Assembly (NCBI RefSeq): GCF_001458355.1
Contig: NZ_CYSA01000026.1
Span: 62,001 to 126,000, forward strand
Length of the DNA stretch: 64,000 bases
DNA from: Thalassovita gelatinovora
GTDB lineage: Bacteria > Pseudomonadota > Alphaproteobacteria > Rhodobacterales > Rhodobacteraceae
Direction: 5' to 3'
A program made the position numbers and the translations under genes. Position 1 is the first letter of the stretch; every line of letters starts with the position of its first letter. Below, in pieces: positions 17,604 through 25,272 of the stretch. The notes under the pieces are model-generated. The model worked only from the letters and a program-made list of their open reading frames with translations. It had not been told where the DNA came from and did not search any database.

Positions 17604-18101
17604 ATGTCAGCCGGACATGCCCCCCTGATCGGATTCGAAAAGCACGACCATAAGGCCTGCGTCACTCAGGCTCTGGTTGCGGCGGAAGCTCGCTGTGCTG
17701 CCGAAGGGCTGCGCTTGACGCCTGTCCGACGAAAGGTCTTGGAACTGTTATTGCAAAAACACCGTGCGCTTGGTGCCTATGCCATTCTCGACCTGTTGCG
17801 GGACGCCGGCTTCGGCTCGCAACCGCCAGTTGCCTATCGCGCCCTCGATTTCCTCGCGGAACACCGATTCGTCCACAAGATCGAGCGTTTGAACGCCTTT
17901 GTTGCCTGTACCCACCCCGATGAAACCCATTCTCCTGCCTTCATGATTTGTCGCCTTTGCGATGCGGTGGCCGAAACAAAATCATCGCCTGCCAAAGGTG
18001 CGCTTGGGGCTGCGGCACGAGCCGCAGGATTTCAAATTGAAAAGACGGTCGTGGAAGCCGAAGGGATCTGTCCATCCTGTGCGGATAAGGCCAACACATG
18101 A
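17604..18101 (+). CDS. zur: Zinc uptake regulator, Fur family
   Basis: 165 residues with a winged-helix N-terminal domain (LTPVRRKVLELLLQ, YRALDFL) and a dimerisation domain carrying two CxxC zinc sites (CRLC near 116 and CPSC near 157). In the zinc-bound form it represses the znu and GTPase genes. An ATG at 17583 is in frame, but it overlaps the second Zur box. The ATG at 17604 is more likely because the operator then lies in the promoter. The stop overlaps znuC (ATGA), so zur-znuC-znuB form one autoregulated operon. Confidence 0.93.
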   Translation: MSAGHAPLIGFEKHDHKACVTQALVAAEARCAAEGLRLTPVRRKVLELLLQKHRALGAYAILDLLRDAGFGSQPPVAYRALDFLAEHRFVHKIERLNAFVACTHPDETHSPAFMICRLCDAVAETKSSPAKGALGAAARAAGFQIEKTVVEAEGICPSCADKANT

Positions 18102-18841
18102 ATCTGATCACAGTCAAGAATTTGAGCATCGCTTATGGCGGTAACACCGTCCTGCGCGACGTGTCTCTGGCTTTGGAGCCAGGAGAGATCGTGACTATTG
18201 TCGGACCCAACGGGTCCGGCAAGTCGAGCCTTTTGCGGGCCATCATCGGCGCAATCAAACCTGTCAGCGGAGAGATTTTCCTCAAGCCCGGCCTGAAGAT
18301 CGGGTATGTGCCGCAGCGGTTGCATGTTGACCCGACGCTTCCGATCACCGTGGAACGGTTCATGCGGTTGACGGATCGCGTCTCGCAGGCGGATTGCCAG
18401 TCGGCGCTGGAGGCGGCAGCTGTGCCAGACCTGCTGAAACGACAGATGTCGCAGCTTTCCGGAGGGCAGTTTCAGCGTGTCATGTTGGCCCGGGCCTTGA
18501 TAAACCAACCCGATGTTCTGCTTCTGGATGAGGCGACACAAGGGCTCGATCAGCCTGGTTCGGCCTCGTTTTATCAGCAAATCGAAGCGGTGCGCCGCGA
18601 CACCGGCTGTGCCGTCTTGATGATCAGCCACGAACTGCACGTCGTGATGAGCGCGTCCGACCGGGTGATTTGCCTGAATGGTCACGTCTGTTGCGAAGGG
18701 GTACCTGCCGTGGTCGCCTCTGCGCCGGAATACCGCGCACTTTTCGGGACGGGCACGGGGGGGGCCTTGGCGCTCTATCGCCATGACCATAATCACGATC
18801 ACGATCTTGACCATTCGCAAAGCCACAAGGTGGAAGACTAA
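18098..18841 (+). CDS. znuC: Zinc ABC transporter, ATP-binding protein
   Basis: 247 residues. Walker A is GPNGSGKSS (about 36-44), the signature LSGGQFQRVMLAR (about 120-132), Walker B VLLLDEATQGLD and the H-loop SHELH near 173. The C-terminus is a His/Asp-rich tail (about 228-244), common in ZnuC, which may sense or buffer zinc. The ATG overlaps the zur stop. The stop overlaps the znuB ATG by one base. Confidence 0.96.
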   Translation: MNLITVKNLSIAYGGNTVLRDVSLALEPGEIVTIVGPNGSGKSSLLRAIIGAIKPVSGEIFLKPGLKIGYVPQRLHVDPTLPITVERFMRLTDRVSQADCQSALEAAAVPDLLKRQMSQLSGGQFQRVMLARALINQPDVLLLDEATQGLDQPGSASFYQQIEAVRRDTGCAVLMISHELHVVMSASDRVICLNGHVCCEGVPAVVASAPEYRALFGTGTGGALALYRHDHNHDHDLDHSQSHKVED

Positions 18842-19638
18842 TGCTTGACGATTTTATGACCCGGGCCACGCTTGCCGGGGTCGGTGTGGCCTTTGCTGCG
18901 GCCCCGCTAGGATGCTTCGTGGTTTGGCGGCGGATGGCTTTTTTCGGGGACGCCACGGCACATGCGGCCATTCTCGGCGTTGCTCTGTCTCTTGCGCTGA
19001 ACATTTCGGTGTTTGCGGGTGCGATGGCCGTTGCGCTGATCATGGCGCTGGTGGTGACGTTTCTTGCCGGACGCGGATATGCGATGGATACGCTCTTGGG
19101 TGTACTTTCCCATTCCGCCCTTGCCTTCGGGCTGGTTGCGGTCTCGTTCCTATCGGGGATTCGGATCGATCTGATGGCGTATCTTTTCGGCGACATCCTT
19201 GCCGTTTCGCGGTCCGATCTGATCGTGATCTGGGGGGGCGCGGCTCTGGTGGTGGCGCTGGTCGTCTGGCGGTGGGCGGCGCTCTTGACCTCGACGTTGA
19301 GCGAGGAACTGGCTTATGCGAGCGGCCTTGATCCGAAGCGTGAACAACTGATCCTGACGGTGTCATTGGCCATCACGGTCGCTGTCGCGATCAAGGTGGT
19401 TGGCGTGCTTTTGATCGCGGCCATGTTGATCATACCCGCTGCCGCCGCGCGCGGTTTTGCTCGTACACCAGAGGCGATGGCGGTCATCGCTACGGCAATC
19501 GGAACCATCTCTGCTGTTGCCGGGTTGCAAGGGGCCTATCTGCTTGACACCCCGGCGGGGCCTTCGATCGTTTGTGTCGCGGCAATACTCTTTGCCGGTC
19601 TGAATCTTATCGGCTGGCGGAACCGGAAAGGCACCTAA
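18841..19638 (+). CDS. znuB: Zinc ABC transporter, permease
   Basis: 265 residues, about eight hydrophobic segments, ABC-3 permease family (manganese/zinc type). WRRMAFFGDATAHAAILG (about 24-41) is the family motif that contacts the ATPase. It is the last gene of zur-znuC-znuB and is followed by 41 bases before the convergent oxyR. Confidence 0.95.
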   Translation: MLDDFMTRATLAGVGVAFAAAPLGCFVVWRRMAFFGDATAHAAILGVALSLALNISVFAGAMAVALIMALVVTFLAGRGYAMDTLLGVLSHSALAFGLVAVSFLSGIRIDLMAYLFGDILAVSRSDLIVIWGGAALVVALVVWRWAALLTSTLSEELAYASGLDPKREQLILTVSLAITVAVAIKVVGVLLIAAMLIIPAAAARGFARTPEAMAVIATAIGTISAVAGLQGAYLLDTPAGPSIVCVAAILFAGLNLIGWRNRKGT

Positions 19639-19679
19639 ATTCGCGACGAAGGGATGCCGCTTCAAGCGCTTGGCGGATG

Positions 19680-20603
19680 TCAGCGGGAACCTGTGGAACA
19701 TCCGCCTTGTTCGCGCATTAATCCCTCAGTCCCCTTGCGCTGCAACAGGGTGCCGAGCTTTCTGAAAAGTTCTGCGCGGGCGGAACCTGGACGCCAGGCA
19801 AGAACCACGCGACGGGGACAGGCGTCTGGCAACGGGGTCAGTTGCACCTGCGCGGTTCCCACCACGCCCGCCGCCACCGCAAGGTTCGGCAACAGGGTGA
19901 TCCCCAGCCCTTCGGACACCATGGCGATCAAGGTGGTCAGGCTGGTCGCAGCAAAGCTGTCTTCGGCGGTAAAGATGCGTCCCGGATAGGCGTTCAGCGC
20001 GTGGCGTTGGAGGCAATGCCCCTTCTCAAGCAGCATGAGCTGCCCGCTTTGCGTCAGAGATTCTGCCCCATGCGGGGTGGGCCAGTCAGAAGGAGAGGCC
20101 AGTTGGTAGCCGTCTTCGAACAGCGGCAGGATCTCCAACGGGCCGGTCTCAAATGGCAGTGCGATCAGGATAAGATCAAGACGACCTGCCGTGAGTCCCT
20201 CGATCAGGCTCTCGGTCATCTCTTCGCGCAAGTAGACGCGCAACTCTGGAAAGGCGTTTCTGATCGCGGGCAGGGCAGGGGGTAGCAGATAAGGTCCGAT
20301 CGTCGGGATCGAGCCAAGTTTCAGATCGCCTTCGGCCGGGTTTCGGTGCGCCTGTGCAAGAGTTTCGATCTCGCCCGCGTCCAGCAACAGACGCCGGGCG
20401 CGGGTGGTGATCTCTTCGCCCAAGGGGGTCAGCAGGACGCTGCGCCGGGTCCGCTCGATCAACTGGACGCCCAAACGGTCCTCCAGTTCCTTGATCCCGG
20501 CGCTGAGCGTTGGTTGCGTGACAAAGCAGGTTTCCGCCGCGCGCGAGAAGTTTAGCGTCTCGGCGACGGCGGTCAGGAAGCGCAATTGGCGAAGGGTTAT
20601 CAT
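19680..20603 (-). CDS. oxyR: LysR-type peroxide sensor, OxyR-like, with one redox cysteine
   Basis: 307 residues. The N-terminal helix-turn-helix holds NFSRAAETCFVTQPTLSAGI and the effector domain starts near 92. The sensing block reads EKGHCLQRHALNAY. Cys197 matches the peroxidatic Cys199 of E. coli OxyR, but the partner position (Cys208) is Tyr206, so the usual intramolecular disulfide cannot form. Other cysteines are Cys26 and Cys262. It is divergent from a peroxiredoxin gene with an OxyR-type site between them. Glutamate codons here are 13 GAG to 12 GAA by my count, against 4 to 36 in the core gene for ETF-ubiquinone oxidoreductase in this window. Confidence 0.9.
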   Translation of the reverse strand: MITLRQLRFLTAVAETLNFSRAAETCFVTQPTLSAGIKELEDRLGVQLIERTRRSVLLTPLGEEITTRARRLLLDAGEIETLAQAHRNPAEGDLKLGSIPTIGPYLLPPALPAIRNAFPELRVYLREEMTESLIEGLTAGRLDLILIALPFETGPLEILPLFEDGYQLASPSDWPTPHGAESLTQSGQLMLLEKGHCLQRHALNAYPGRIFTAEDSFAATSLTTLIAMVSEGLGITLLPNLAVAAGVVGTAQVQLTPLPDACPRRVVLAWRPGSARAELFRKLGTLLQRKGTEGLMREQGGCSTGSR

Positions 20604-20605
20604 TG

Positions 20606-20642
20606 ATAGATTTTCTCTATAATTTTGAAAGTTATATTCAAT
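20606..20642. promoter_or_regulatory. OxyR binding site
   Basis: Four tetrads spaced exactly seven bases apart: ATAG (20606-20609), CTAT (20617-20620), AAAG (20628-20631) and CAAT (20639-20642). The E. coli consensus is ATAG-N7-CTAT-N7-ATAG-N7-CTAT, so the first two are perfect and the last two miss one base each. The site begins three bases upstream of the oxyR ATG (autoregulation) and 67 bases before the peroxiredoxin ATG. Confidence 0.85.
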
Positions 20643-20708
20643 TTCACCTATAACTGTCCAGCCGCTATCTCTGTGTCATCGAAACGCTGACAAGAAGGAC
20701 AGCACACC

Positions 20709-21353
20709 ATGACCGACCAAGTACAAACCCCCGGCGCCCGCTTGAACGAGCCCGCTCCTGCCTTTGATGCCCCCACCACTCACGGCCGCAAAACGCTGGA
20801 AGACTACCGCGGCAAGTGGTTGGTCCTGTTCTCGCACCCGGCGGATTTCACCCCGGTTTGCACCACGGAATTCATCGCCTTCGCCAAGAAACAGGATGAC
20901 TTTGCCGCCCGCAACACCGCGCTGTTGGGCCTGTCCATCGACAGCCATTACAGTCACATCGCGTGGATGCTGAACATCAAGGAAAAGTTCGGCGTTGAGA
21001 TCGGTTTTCCAATCATCGCGGATCTGAACATGGCGGTGGCCCAGGCCTATGGCATGATCCAGCCGGGCGCCTCGGACACGGCGGCGGTGCGCGCCACCTT
21101 CCTCATCGACCCCGAGGGTGTGCTGCGGGCGATGGTCTATTACCCGATGAATGCGGGCCGGTCCGTCGATGAGATATACCGCTTGGTGGTCGCGCTGCAG
21201 ACCGCTGACGAGAACCAATGTGCGATGCCCGAGAACTGGACCCCCGGCGATCCCGTCATCGTGCCGACACCGGCAACACCCGAAGCCGCGATGGCGCGGG
21301 CCGGCGAAGGATACGACACCGTCGATTGGTATTTCTCGACGCGGATGCTGTGA
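20709..21353 (+). CDS. Peroxiredoxin, 1-Cys (Prx6) type
   Basis: Reduces hydrogen peroxide and organic hydroperoxides. 214 residues. The peroxidatic site is PADFTPVCTTEF (Cys at about 47), followed by the longer Prx6-type C-terminal half with SHIAWMLNIKEKFG. One more cysteine at about 168 (NQCAMPENW) is in the usual Prx6 place and is not a standard resolving residue. AAGGACAG precedes the ATG. It is divergent from oxyR with an OxyR site in the gap, so peroxide induction is likely. Confidence 0.95.
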   Translation: MTDQVQTPGARLNEPAPAFDAPTTHGRKTLEDYRGKWLVLFSHPADFTPVCTTEFIAFAKKQDDFAARNTALLGLSIDSHYSHIAWMLNIKEKFGVEIGFPIIADLNMAVAQAYGMIQPGASDTAAVRATFLIDPEGVLRAMVYYPMNAGRSVDEIYRLVVALQTADENQCAMPENWTPGDPVIVPTPATPEAAMARAGEGYDTVDWYFSTRML

Positions 21354-21361
21354 CGCTGTTT

Positions 21362-21388
21362 GGCGGGCCCTGCGCGGCCCGCCGTCTT
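21362..21388 (+). terminator. Hairpin between peroxiredoxin and dps
   Basis: GGCGGGCC (21362-21369) pairs with GGCCCGCC (21376-21383) over a six-base loop and is followed by GTCTTT. It is a strong stem with a short T-rich tail, probably a terminator or an attenuator that lowers dps read-through. Confidence 0.65.
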
Positions 21389-21414
21389 TCCCATTTATTT
21401 CAGGAGATAGATCA

Positions 21415-21858
21415 ATGAAATCCACCCCCCAAGCCAACATCGACGCCCTCAATACTGTGTTGAGCCAGACCTTTCGCCTCTATGTGCAAACCCACGGCTA
21501 TCACTGGAATGTTGAAGGCCATAATTTCCGCCAACTGCACGAAGTGTTCGAGGCGCAGTACCAGAACCTCTGGGGTGCATTGGACGAGATCGCCGAGCGT
21601 CTCCGCATTCAGGGTACTTATGCTCCGGGCACGGTGGCCGACTTGATGAGCAAGGCAGGCCCCGAAGATGCGCCTGCGCAATCCGCCGAAGAGATGGTCG
21701 CGAAACTCATCGCCGGGCACGACGCGCTCGCCGATACCTTGCGCGGTGCCATCACAACTGCCGGTGAAGCAGGTGACGAAGTGTCTGTCGGCCTTTTGAC
21801 CGATCGGCTGGAATGGCACGAAAAGGAACTGTGGATGATGAAGGCTGGCACCCGCTGA
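21415..21858 (+). CDS. dps: Dps-family ferritin-like DNA-protection protein
   Basis: 147 residues forming a four-helix bundle. The ferroxidase residues typical of Dps are present: HGYHWNVEGHNFRQLHEVFE (about 27-46) carries the His, His and Asp/Glu ligands shared between subunits. It stores iron and consumes peroxide as a dodecamer. The open frame runs upstream through the gap, but the ATG at 21415 has AGGAG ten bases ahead and matches the family start. It lies in the oxidative-stress block after the peroxiredoxin. Confidence 0.94.
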   Translation: MKSTPQANIDALNTVLSQTFRLYVQTHGYHWNVEGHNFRQLHEVFEAQYQNLWGALDEIAERLRIQGTYAPGTVADLMSKAGPEDAPAQSAEEMVAKLIAGHDALADTLRGAITTAGEAGDEVSVGLLTDRLEWHEKELWMMKAGTR

Positions 21859-21921
21859 GCCATCTTGGCCAAGCGCAGAGGCTTGGCCAACGCAGAGATC
21901 AAACGAAACGGAGAAACCGCA

Positions 21922-22791
21922 ATGACCAATCCCATCGTCAAAGGCTTCTGGGATGAACCGACCGGAAGCTGGCAATATGTTTTTCACGACCCGGACACAA
22001 TGAAAGGGGCGATCGTCGATCCGGTGCTTGATTTCGATCCTCTGGCTGGCGCGACCTCGACCGCGAATGCCGAGCGCCTTTTGGAATATGTGCGCGAAAC
22101 AGGGGTCGAACTGGTCAGGATTCTCGATACCCATCCCCATGCTGATCACTTCTCTGCCGCGCAGTGGCTCAAGGCGCAGACTGGTGCGCCAACCGCCATC
22201 GGGGAAAAAGTGACCGGTGTTCAAAAGCTGTGGCAGGGCATCTACAACCTGCCACACGATTTCCCGACTGACGGGCGCCAATGGGACAATCTATTTGCGG
22301 ATGGCGACAGTTTTCTGGTGGGTAACGTGCCGGTGGTGGTGATGTTTTCGCCGGGGCATACGCTGGCCTCGATCACCTATGTTGCGGGTGATGCGGCCTT
22401 TGTGCATGACACCTTGATGATGCCAGACAGCGGCAGCTCGCGGGCCGATTTCCCCGGGGGCGATTCTGCGGCTCTTTACGACAGCATTTCGTCAATCCTC
22501 AGCCTGCCGGAGGAGACGCGGATCTTTGTGGGGCACGATTATGCCCCGAACCGCGCGGCGCAATGCGAGGCCACGGTGGCCGAACACCGCGCGGCGAACA
22601 TCCATTGGAAGAATGCTCCGTCTTCGGCCGAGTACCGTGCCCTGCGCGATGCCCGCGATGCGACCCTTCCGCTGCCCAAGCTGATGCTGGCCGCCTTGCA
22701 GGTCAACATCCGTGGCGGCCGTCTGCCGGACGTGGAAAATAACGGCCGGTCCTATTTGAAGCTGCCGCTAAACTATTTCGACAGCCGATGA
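21922..22791 (+). CDS. MBL-fold metallo-hydrolase, ETHE1/Blh-like
   Basis: 289 residues. The metal motif is THPHADH (about 70-76), later His ligands are in FSPGHT and FVGHDY, and the fold and spacing resemble persulfide dioxygenases and the Blh protein of BigR operons. If it is a sulfur dioxygenase it would oxidise glutathione persulfide. It may equally be a generic hydrolase. GGAG lies eight bases before the ATG. It follows dps closely in a redox-stress context. No BigR-type regulator or rhodanese is adjacent. Confidence 0.82.
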   Translation: MTNPIVKGFWDEPTGSWQYVFHDPDTMKGAIVDPVLDFDPLAGATSTANAERLLEYVRETGVELVRILDTHPHADHFSAAQWLKAQTGAPTAIGEKVTGVQKLWQGIYNLPHDFPTDGRQWDNLFADGDSFLVGNVPVVVMFSPGHTLASITYVAGDAAFVHDTLMMPDSGSSRADFPGGDSAALYDSISSILSLPEETRIFVGHDYAPNRAAQCEATVAEHRAANIHWKNAPSSAEYRALRDARDATLPLPKLMLAALQVNIRGGRLPDVENNGRSYLKLPLNYFDSR

Positions 22792-22809
22792 TCCTTGGCG
22801 GTGAAAATG

Positions 22810-23577
22810 CTAGCGCTGGTGCCGCCATTCAGTGGGTGTCATCCCGCTTTGGCGGCGAAAGGCCGCGACAAAAGCCGAGGTGCTCGAATACCCCAGAAAC
22901 GCGGCTAGGTCCGTGCTCTTACGGCCCATCTGAAGCCCTTCCAGTGCCAACACGAAACGCATCCGGTCGCGCCAACTGCGCCAGTTCATCCCTGTTTCGT
23001 TCTGAAAAAGACGGCTGAGAGTCCGTTCACTGGAACCCGCACGCACGGCCAGCTGGGGGAGGCTGTTTGCGTCTCGGGGGTGCGCAAGAAGGTGGGACAT
23101 GACATTGGCGAGTCGAGGATCACCGCTGCCGGGCAGATGCAGGTCGGGTCGATCAAGACGAGCGATTTCATCCAGCGCCACCCAACCTAGGCGGCGTCGC
23201 TCTGCGGTTGAGATCGACTCGGAGGGCCTCAGGCGGCGCGCGATGCCGCGCATCAATGGTGTTGCCCGCAGCACGGTAGGCTGGTCGGGCAAGGCAAGTC
23301 GGGCAGAGAAACGTGGGTGCAGCAGGAAGGTCTGGAATTCAATCCCATGGGCCACCTCGACTTGAGGGGCCGTCCCTGAGGGGATCCAGATGCCGAAACG
23401 ATCCGGTATAAACCAACGGTCTTCGCCGACTTCCACCCGCATCAGACCTTCATAGCAGAACATCACTTGGGCCCGATCCCCGCCTTGGGCGGCCAGCTTG
23501 GCTCCTTTTTCAAGAGCGCCGGACCAAGTCGCCACGGGCAACCCCCCGTTTGGCGGAAAATCGATATGATCTGTCAT
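22810..23577 (-). CDS. AraC-family transcriptional regulator
   Basis: 255 residues. A cupin-like N-terminal sensor (about 1-130) is followed by a C-terminal double helix-turn-helix, with AGSSERTLSRLFQNETGMNW (about 175-194) and the second motif FLGYSSTSAFVAAFRRQSGMTP (split at about 222-243). It is divergent from the SLC13 permease and is a likely regulator of it. The gap of 66 bases holds TGTTATTTCA (23583-23592), the exact complement of the core of the Zur-like boxes. Confidence 0.9.
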   Translation of the reverse strand: MTDHIDFPPNGGLPVATWSGALEKGAKLAAQGGDRAQVMFCYEGLMRVEVGEDRWFIPDRFGIWIPSGTAPQVEVAHGIEFQTFLLHPRFSARLALPDQPTVLRATPLMRGIARRLRPSESISTAERRRLGWVALDEIARLDRPDLHLPGSGDPRLANVMSHLLAHPRDANSLPQLAVRAGSSERTLSRLFQNETGMNWRSWRDRMRFVLALEGLQMGRKSTDLAAFLGYSSTSAFVAAFRRQSGMTPTEWRHQR

Positions 23578-23643
23578 ATAGTTGTTATTTCACATTTCGG
23601 TCCAGCAGGATAGGTCGCAGGGAACAGAAGCGGAAGGATTGTC

Positions 23644-25017
23644 ATGCGTCGTCTTAAAGAAATCATTGTTGTCGGAGCATTGATGCTCGCCGCATGGAGC
23701 GCCTTCAGTCTGCCCGCAGGAATGACATCCGATCAGGCGCTGACCTTTGGCATCATGCTGATCACCCTGTCACTTTGGGGAACAGGGCTGGTGCCGGGCT
23801 ACGTGGCATCAACCTTTTTGTTCACGGCGCTGATCCTTGCCGGGCTGGCGGCACCACAAGAGGTCTTTTCCAGTTTCTCGTCCTCCGCGATCTGGTTGGT
23901 GGTCACGGGCTTTGTTATCGGTGCAGCGATCACTCATTCGGGGCTGGGGGGCAGGCTGGGCGCGATGGCTCGGCCACACTTGTCGAAAAGCTACGCGACG
24001 CTGATCGCCGGATTGATGCTGATTGGAATGGTGCTTGGTTTTGTGATGCCCTCGTCTCTTGGCCGGGCGGCGGTGCTGGTGCCGGTGGGTATGGCGCTGG
24101 CCGATGTGCTGGGGCTGGGAAAGGGATCGACGGGGCGGACCGGCGTGGCGGTGATCATCGCGATCGGGACCAACATGCCCAGTTTCGCAATTCTGCCGTC
24201 AAACATTCCCAATGTCATCCTGTCGGGCGTGGCAGAGCAATCCTTTGATGCGCATTTCAGCTACGCTGAATACCTGCTGCTGCATTACCCGGTTCTCGGG
24301 CTGTTGAAATCTGCGATCATCGTCGCCCTTGTACTGGGATTCTTTCCCGCACGCGTTGCGACGGGAAACGCGATACCGACGCAGACGACCGGCTCAGGCC
24401 GCCGTCAAATGGCTCTGCTGGCAATTCTTCTGGTCACGCTGGGTTTCTGGTCCACGGACCAGATCCACGGGATCAATGCTGCCTGGATCGGTTTGGGGAC
24501 CTCTTTGGTGCTTATGGTGCCGCAACTTGGTTTCGTGCCGCCGCCGATGTTCAAGTCCTCGGTGGATTTCTCGATGTTGCTTTTCGTGGCCGGGGCGCTG
24601 ACCCTTGGAACTGTGGTCAATACCAGCGGGCTGGGCGAAATCATCGCGGGGAAGGTCTTGTCCGCGCTCCCGTTCCAGCCGGGGAATGACTTCTTGAACT
24701 TCATCTCGCTGTCGCTTTTGGGAACAGGCACTTCGATCTTTACCACGATGGCGGGGGTGCCCGCTGTGCTGACACCGCTTGCGCCGAACCTCGCCGAGAC
24801 GACTGGCTTTTCCCTGAACGCCGTGCTGATGATGCAGGTCATCGGGTTTTCAACCGTTATCTTTCCCTATCAGGTAGGACCACTGATTGTGGCAATGGGA
24901 CTCGCCGGGGAAAGCACGCGACCGTTGCTGAAGGTCACGCTTGCGCTTTTCGTGATCACCTTTCTCGTTCTTCTGCCTCTGGATTTTCTATGGTGGAAGC
25001 TACTGGGTGTAATTTGA
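23644..25017 (+). CDS. SLC13-family permease (DASS type)
   Basis: 457 residues with about twelve hydrophobic segments. The repeat-end blocks expected for divalent anion:sodium symporters are visible: GFVIGAAITHSGLG, TNMPSFAILPSNIPN (first substrate loop) and GVPAVLTPLAPNLAE (second). Likely substrates are dicarboxylates, sulfate or a related anion; the sequence does not say which. It lies beside a divergent AraC regulator at the right end of the stretch with atypical codon use. Confidence 0.87.
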   Translation: MRRLKEIIVVGALMLAAWSAFSLPAGMTSDQALTFGIMLITLSLWGTGLVPGYVASTFLFTALILAGLAAPQEVFSSFSSSAIWLVVTGFVIGAAITHSGLGGRLGAMARPHLSKSYATLIAGLMLIGMVLGFVMPSSLGRAAVLVPVGMALADVLGLGKGSTGRTGVAVIIAIGTNMPSFAILPSNIPNVILSGVAEQSFDAHFSYAEYLLLHYPVLGLLKSAIIVALVLGFFPARVATGNAIPTQTTGSGRRQMALLAILLVTLGFWSTDQIHGINAAWIGLGTSLVLMVPQLGFVPPPMFKSSVDFSMLLFVAGALTLGTVVNTSGLGEIIAGKVLSALPFQPGNDFLNFISLSLLGTGTSIFTTMAGVPAVLTPLAPNLAETTGFSLNAVLMMQVIGFSTVIFPYQVGPLIVAMGLAGESTRPLLKVTLALFVITFLVLLPLDFLWWKLLGVI

Positions 25018-25272
25018 ACTTCCGCAGTGAAATGGCATTCAATATTCCCTTGCGATGTGATCCCCGAAAACGGAACAGCAATAGCCTAAAGTTTTCCGCA
25101 ACGAACCCCGGCAGGAACGGGTTTGGAATTGCGCTGGGCTTGGTGATACGACGAACTTAGCCTCTGGCCGGAGTATTTTGGGAACAATGAAATCCCGTCC
25201 ACTGTTCCTGAAATACTCCTAGGGGTTGGGGCTGGCCCTCAATCGCGCGTCAGTGCCAGGTATCCTTGCAGA
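25018..25272. other. Intergenic stretch with repeat, no gene seen
   Basis: 255 bases between the convergent SLC13 and threonylcarbamoyl-AMP synthase genes. I see no coding potential on either strand. It holds the 50-nt palindromic element at 25170-25219 and its GC-rich flank. Confidence 0.7.
25170..25219 (-). repeat. 50-nt dispersed palindromic element, copy A
   Basis: GGAGTATTT (25170-25178) and AAATACTCC (25211-25219) enclose GGAACA/TGTTCC (25181-25186, 25203-25208). As RNA it folds into a 17-pair stem with two G-U pairs. Read on the minus strand it matches the copy at 48874-48923 at 41 of 50 positions with no gap. On the same strand both copies are preceded by a GGGCCAGCCCC block. Confidence 0.85.
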
